From a virus, in the IMG/VR virus record IMGVR_UViG_3300030328_003715, positions 1-24,813 of that record: a stretch of DNA of 24,813 bases; one strand, written 5' to 3'. Made by a program: the position numbers and the translations under genes. The notes beneath the pieces were generated by a model. The model did not search any database, was not told where the DNA came from, and worked only from the letters and a program-made list of their open reading frames with translations. Positions 20,901 to 24,813 of the stretch are shown piece after piece. The stretch's first letter is position 1, and each line of letters opens with the position of its first letter.

Positions 20901-23548
20901 AATTAAAATACAGTCAAAATGTTGTTAATTTATACCCACAACTTAATAGAGATAATATTGATGAGAATCCAAAGGCATCTAAATCGTTTGCATTAAGAGC
21001 ACCATTAGGAGCAGTTGGAACTAATTATCCTGATAGAAGTATTACAAGAGAGACTGTTGATACTCTTAATATAAATCTTGGTATTGGTTTAACAATTAGT
21101 AGTATATCACATGCCTCTAACAGTTCAACAATTACCTTTGGAAGGGATCATAATATAGGTGGTTTAGTATCAGGTGTTCCTCAATCAAATGGTTCTGGGT
21201 ATACTAATGGAACATATTACAATGTAAAGATATTTACTGATTCTGGATTATCAACTTGGAAAGGAACATTAGCTAAAATAGTAGTTCAAAGTAACACTAT
21301 AAGTGAATTAACTATTACAAATCCTGGTTCAGGTTGGTCTGCTGGTGGTAAAGGTTATTATGATACTAGTGTTATTGGTGCTGGTAGTAATGGTCATATA
21401 TCTGCTGATACATCTGGTAGTAATCTTACAGATGCTCAGTTAGGTAACAATACAAATCTTACAATTCAATTTACTGGATCTGAGACTACCAGTGATTTAT
21501 ACTATAGGATGACTACAGTTCCTGGAACAAATCAGATTGGTATTGTAACAGCAACAGGAGATGCTAGACCTACTACAGATCAATATGCTTTTGTTGTTGG
21601 TCCTAGTATTGAAGCATCTGTAGAGATTGTAAATGGTCAATGTGTATTTACAACCGTTGGTAGCAAACCTCATGGATTGGTTAAAGGTAATAAAATTCAA
21701 TTTAATAGTTCTGATAATGTTAATAGGGGAGAATTAATTGTTGAAAAACTTGGTGGTACTGCAGGTGGTAATGTAAATACGAGATTTATTACAAAAACTA
21801 CTCCAAGTGGTACCTTACCATATTCTAATGGATGGATTCTAAAACATGGATTGTCTGCAAATGATGAGGTTTCTGAAAAGGATAATGAAAATATATCTTC
21901 AAGAGGTGCAGAAATATTTAATTATGAAGTTGCTAGTGGTGTTGTAAATTCTGATGATACGATTGGTCCTATCACTTTATTGAATAGTAAATCTGGTATT
22001 TCACAAAGATTCCCATATGGTTCTTATGCACAAATTGGTAATGAGATTGTAAGAATTAAGAGTTCTACTCTATTGGGAGCTGGTAGTGATAAATTACAAA
22101 TTATTCGTGGTGTTTTAGGAACACAAAAGCAAAGTCATGGATCTGCTGCTGTATTGATTAGAAGTATTAGACCTATTGCTATTGAGTTTCATAGACCTTC
22201 TATACTACGTGCTTCTGGTCATACATTTGAATATCTTGGTTATGGACCAGGTAACTACTCAACAGCATTACCACAGGTTCAGGTAAAAACTCTTACTGAA
22301 CAAGAAGAGTTCTTATCACAATCACAAGAAAGAGGTGCTGGTGCAGTTGTCTACACTGGTATGAATAGTAAGGGTGATTTCTATATTGGAAATCAGAAGA
22401 AATCTGCTCTAACAGGTGAAGAAGTTACATTTGACACTCCAATTCCAACTGTTGCTGGAGAAGATCCTGCAAGGTTAAGTGTTTGGTTTGATGAAGTAAT
22501 TGTAAATGAAAGAATTGTTGTTCAGGGTGGTACATCTCAGACATCACTATCTGAATTTGATGGTCCAGTTACATTTAATAATGAAACTCAATTTAAAAAG
22601 AAACCTGTAAAAATAAAATCTGGAACTAGTTCTAGTAGTACAAATACTGGTGCTCTTCAAGTTACTGGTGGTGTTGGTATTAGTGAAAACTTATATGTTG
22701 GTGGTAGTCTTAATATTACTGGTAGTTCTACATTCACAAATACTATAATAGCAGATGGTGGACTAACTGGTAATGTAACTGGATCTTTAACAGATACTAG
22801 TTTAACTTCAGGTCGTGTTGCACTTGTTTCAACTGGTGGAAAAATAACTGATGATCCAGACTTAACTTTTGATGGAACTAATTTAGGTCTTCTTGATGAT
22901 AAAAAGATACTATTAGGTACTGATAAAGATTTTGAGATATATTATGATCATTCTGATACTGGACATAGTGTTCTTCACTCAGGTTCCAAATCAATCTCCA
23001 TAAGGAGTGGAAACACAGTTGAAATTGAAGATGCGAATGGTGTTAGTAGTGCTGTATTTGATACTGATGCTGGTGTAAAACTTCACTGGAGAGGATCAAC
23101 TAGTGCTGGTAAAAAATTTGAAACCACTCAAACAGGAGCAACAGTTACTGGAGCTCTTCTAGTAACTGATGATATTACTGCCTTCTATTCTTCTGATAGA
23201 AACTTAAAAGATAATATCTCACCTATCAAACAGGCACTAGATAAAGTTAAATCAATTAGTGGTAATACATTTGATTGGAATGCAAATACTACTAAAGAAG
23301 GTAGTGAAGTTGGTGTAATCGCACAAGAAATTGAGGCACTTGATCTTCCTGGATTGACTACTACGAGAGATAATGGATTTAAGGCAGTAAGGTACGAGAA
23401 ATTAGTACCATTACTAATTGAGTCTATTAAAGAACTCTCTGCTAAAGTTGAAAAACTAGAATCAATGGCACATCCGAAACCAACTGGGAAAACTCAGAAA
23501 AGGAATGAGGATAGATTAGATGCTATTGAAAAACAGATAAATAACTAA
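17942..23548 (+). CDS. Tail fibre/spike protein with pectate-lyase-like N-terminus and S74 chaperone, 1868 aa
   Basis: Residues 14-60 read EGRILYVSPSDLD....TRPFKSLQRALIEAARF, the start of a pectate-lyase-like right-handed beta-helix as in tail spikes (PF..(I/L)Q.A...A pattern), running to about residue 220. The middle has several HN(F/L)..G....I or similar modules (about residues 300, 860, 1060 and 1240) and ordinary fibre motifs (VTGGVGISENLYVGGSLNI near 1580, then a FEIYYDHSD-type segment). Residues 1751-1868 are an S74 intramolecular chaperone: SDRNLKDNI, LDKVKSI.G.TFDW, EVGVIAQE(I)E, VRYEKLVPLLIE(S)IKEL, then a short coiled coil. In this family the chaperone trimerises the fibre and cuts itself off before the Ser, with the Ser and nearby Lys as the dyad; Ser1751 and Lys1756 fit. 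The gene follows a 56-bp gap; only a weak AGAAG is upstream. No active-site residues of a depolymerase could be assigned. Confidence 0.85.
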   Translation: MPLNKLDNFLKNVEGRILYVSPSDLDSTDDITNEGNSQTRPFKSLQRALIEAARFSYNIGNNNDLVEKTTILLMPGEYLIDNRPGYGILDNGGVKALTPGGAQVNASIFDLTLDSNFDLNQADNVLYRYNSVHGGVIVPRGTSIVGLDLRKTKIRPKYVPNPTDDTATSAIFRITGGCYFWQFSIFDGNENSEVYVNNSDVERPTFSHHKLTVFEYADGINKHPVTGIDDLNMYYHKLSVAYDSASTRNIQDKYPTSTRGFSSRRPEYEIVGAFASDPVSITKIYAGDEVYATSQVTVETQNDHNFDIGTPIKINGVSPADYNVSAVVTQTFPNDSKKFKYTLADFNPGLETPANNVTGATVTIETDTVDGASPYIFNCSLRSVYGMNGMKADGNKSTGFKSMVVAQFTGVSLQKDDRAFVKYNKSNRSYEGINIVATQPPRLAQESSPTNPSRVYHLDSEAIYRSGWETTHVNITNDAILQIVSVFAIGYNKHFAAESGGDASITNSNSNFGQIALVSDGFKKEAFEKDDTSYLTHIITPKAITSDEEEIDWMRFSADTGGNGVSSDGKVYLDGFISEDVKPPSLTQGYRIGAKKEDKIFVKDANGVEKWAYISMIDANGSISTTIRSVKEYSVDSPSDKLFTLFSGTHQLATGEKVLVRSEDGDLPENIEEDVVYYAIRYSNSQFKLASSKSNADLDVPIDVTGGTNLKVLSRVTDKESGDIGHPIQYDSSNNQWYIATNSQADQNSQGATLYAYLDSIKGAGVKTEPTYVKRIADNRNLIDKIYKLRLTIPGETLLAKNPENGFVIQESSRTGYRKNEDFTVDTDTTDLTRNDYDYARNLKYIRSATYNSSIQKVTIGGNRSHNLNIGDTVVIKGLKSSGNTTGEDNVGYNGTFTVDGLIDSMSFTYSPGRSLAAATTNPFVGNVTADVSLPRFERIDMQSNVYLYRNEIFTNYNTSDSVDGIYHAYPLNANNKLPVDEGGFEKLKYSQNVVNLYPQLNRDNIDENPKASKSFALRAPLGAVGTNYPDRSITRETVDTLNINLGIGLTISSISHASNSSTITFGRDHNIGGLVSGVPQSNGSGYTNGTYYNVKIFTDSGLSTWKGTLAKIVVQSNTISELTITNPGSGWSAGGKGYYDTSVIGAGSNGHISADTSGSNLTDAQLGNNTNLTIQFTGSETTSDLYYRMTTVPGTNQIGIVTATGDARPTTDQYAFVVGPSIEASVEIVNGQCVFTTVGSKPHGLVKGNKIQFNSSDNVNRGELIVEKLGGTAGGNVNTRFITKTTPSGTLPYSNGWILKHGLSANDEVSEKDNENISSRGAEIFNYEVASGVVNSDDTIGPITLLNSKSGISQRFPYGSYAQIGNEIVRIKSSTLLGAGSDKLQIIRGVLGTQKQSHGSAAVLIRSIRPIAIEFHRPSILRASGHTFEYLGYGPGNYSTALPQVQVKTLTEQEEFLSQSQERGAGAVVYTGMNSKGDFYIGNQKKSALTGEEVTFDTPIPTVAGEDPARLSVWFDEVIVNERIVVQGGTSQTSLSEFDGPVTFNNETQFKKKPVKIKSGTSSSSTNTGALQVTGGVGISENLYVGGSLNITGSSTFTNTIIADGGLTGNVTGSLTDTSLTSGRVALVSTGGKITDDPDLTFDGTNLGLLDDKKILLGTDKDFEIYYDHSDTGHSVLHSGSKSISIRSGNTVEIEDANGVSSAVFDTDAGVKLHWRGSTSAGKKFETTQTGATVTGALLVTDDITAFYSSDRNLKDNISPIKQALDKVKSISGNTFDWNANTTKEGSEVGVIAQEIEALDLPGLTTTRDNGFKAVRYEKLVPLLIESIKELSAKVEKLESMAHPKPTGKTQKRNEDRLDAIEKQINN
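23192..23545 (+). other. S74 intramolecular chaperone domain and predicted cleavage site
   Basis: The domain begins at the second Ser of FYSSDRNLK (codon 23192-23194, Ser1751). Known S74 fibres cleave immediately before this Ser, which would release a mature fibre of 1750 residues and a 118-residue chaperone. The conserved Lys of NLK is present, as are VIAQE and VRYEKLVPLLIE, so the domain looks intact. Confidence 0.85.
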
Positions 23549-23557
23549 AAAGAAATA

Positions 23558-24813
23558 ATGGCAAATTATACTAAGTCATTCAATTTTAGAAATGGGGTAC
23601 AGGTTGACGATGATAATTTCGTTATAAATCCTAGTGGATTAGTAGGAATAGGGACTTCACAACCAAATAAAGAACTTGATGTTCTGGGAGATAGTAGAGT
23701 TTCTGGAATTTCTTCCTTCAATCATATTGGAGTAGTTGGAGTTGTAACGGTTGGTACGGGCATCACAATGGATGCTGCCACTGGTATTATAACAGCAACC
23801 AAATTTGTAGGTGATGGTAGTGAATTACTTGGTATTGGAAATACGGGTTGGAATCAATTATATGAAGGTTCAGGTTTAACAACTTCATTTAATATTGGTA
23901 TTGGAACAACTGCATCTGATGATTATCAACTTCAAATTGGTAATGATCCTGTAAGTGATGTGGGTGTTGGTATTACAGGAGGAAATATTACTGTAAGTGG
24001 ATTAACAACAACTAAAGATCTATTTGCAACTGGAATATCTACTGTTGTGGGACTTGCCACATATAGTGGTTATGTATTTGTTAGTGGAATGTCAACATTT
24101 GCAGGAATTACAACTGTAACTGGAGGTACTTTCTTTGCAGAAGATGTTATTGCATCTGGTATTTCTACTCTCAATAATGTTGTTGTTGGTGGTGCTACAA
24201 CACAATTAATTGTAACTGGTAATGCAAGAGTTACTGGTGCTATTACTGCAGATATACTGAGTGCAGAAAGTCTTACAACTCAGTATCGTATTCCTTATGT
24301 TGGTGCTGGTAATACATTAGTAGAATCTGGTTCATCAGTTTGGACAAATGGTACATCAATATATGCAACTTCATTTCATGGAACTAATTTTATAGGAGAT
24401 GGTGCTTCAATCAATGGTGAGATTTCAGCAATAACTTTCAGTGGTGGTGCTAGTGGATTAACTGGTGTTAAACCAGAATCCTTTACTAATACTGGAATTG
24501 GTACAGTTAAAGGATTAGAGATAACAGGATTAACTACAACAAATCTTTTATATTCAAATAATGTAGGTGTTGGAACTACTAATCCTACAAGTGATCTTGA
24601 AGTTAAGAAACCTGAATCTTTTGTTCAATTTGTTGGTGAAGTTGGTGTATCAACAGTAAGTATTGGACAATCTCTTGGTATTGGACATAGTACTGGTGGT
24701 TTAAGGTTTGGTAATTCTACTGGAACCTTTGATGTTTTCAATAATGATAAAGGTAATTTCAATAGTTATATTCATAAGTCTTCATTAGATCATAATGTTG
24801 GTGTAAGTACAGG
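23558..24813 (+). CDS. Tail fibre protein (3' partial)
   Basis: ATG at 23558 follows the previous stop by nine bases; the frame is open for 418 complete codons to the right edge. It begins MANYTKSFNFRNGVQVDDDN, then GLVGIGTSQPNKELDVLGDS, a standard marine phage fibre entry motif. Further on are a KFVGDGSELLGIG segment, GISTVVGLATYSGYVFVSGMSTF and GISTLNNV shaft repeats (about residues 155-210), an FIGDGASINGEI strand, and VGVGTTNPTSDLEV (about residues 335-350). No strong Shine-Dalgarno is present, and coupling to the upstream gene is likely. The C-terminal part, which would show the tip type, lies outside the window. Confidence 0.8.
   Translation, partial: MANYTKSFNFRNGVQVDDDNFVINPSGLVGIGTSQPNKELDVLGDSRVSGISSFNHIGVVGVVTVGTGITMDAATGIITATKFVGDGSELLGIGNTGWNQLYEGSGLTTSFNIGIGTTASDDYQLQIGNDPVSDVGVGITGGNITVSGLTTTKDLFATGISTVVGLATYSGYVFVSGMSTFAGITTVTGGTFFAEDVIASGISTLNNVVVGGATTQLIVTGNARVTGAITADILSAESLTTQYRIPYVGAGNTLVESGSSVWTNGTSIYATSFHGTNFIGDGASINGEISAITFSGGASGLTGVKPESFTNTGIGTVKGLEITGLTTTNLLYSNNVGVGTTNPTSDLEVKKPESFVQFVGEVGVSTVSIGQSLGIGHSTGGLRFGNSTGTFDVFNNDKGNFNSYIHKSSLDHNVGVST

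Overview
The window is a block of virion tail-fibre and adhesin genes from a tailed phage, most likely a T4-like marine myovirus (cyanophage, or possibly a SAR11 myophage). The evidence is low G+C (about one third by eye), every gene on the + strand, almost no intergenic DNA, and protein motifs typical of marine myovirus structural genes: GIGTT.P...LDV.G, LG....W..VYA, DKIEEGNTSAEVVDTG, an N-terminus of the type EGRILYVSPSDLD, and a C-terminal S74 chaperone. No gene gives a host marker, so the host is not settled. There are no tRNAs, mobile elements, CRISPR arrays or metabolic genes.

Layout, left to right. (1) 3-1619: 3' part of a structural protein with four C-x10-(Y/F)P repeats. (2) 1621-10692: a 3023-aa fibre protein starting one base after the previous stop. 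It has a GxSTFxGxSTF repeat shaft, three to four copies of a roughly 400-bp fibre module, then five tandem domains of about 190 aa bracketed by a 93-bp near-identical direct repeat, and a compact beta-rich end. (3) 10725-17162: a 2145-aa fibre protein with a cysteine-rich NxFxGxxAG repeat head, many fibre modules and a glycine-rich C-terminal tip. (4) 17238-17651: a small tail-assembly chaperone-like protein, placed as fibre chaperones usually are, just after the fibre; an 18-codon look-alike of its own start lies just upstream. (5) 17700-17885: a 61-aa protein of unknown function. (6) 17942-23548: an 1868-aa fibre or spike with a pectate-lyase-like N-terminus and a self-cleaving S74 intramolecular chaperone at the C-terminus. 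(7) 23558 to the right edge: the 5' part of another fibre gene.

Together the genes probably build the host-recognition apparatus on the baseplate. Three complete giant proteins total over 7000 residues, and each ends in a different way: a beta-domain tip, a glycine-rich tip with a downstream chaperone, and S74 auto-processing. Repeats at protein and DNA level inside and between the genes suggest growth by duplication and module shuffling. T4-late-promoter-like octamers lie in two of the gaps, and a weaker variant in a third.
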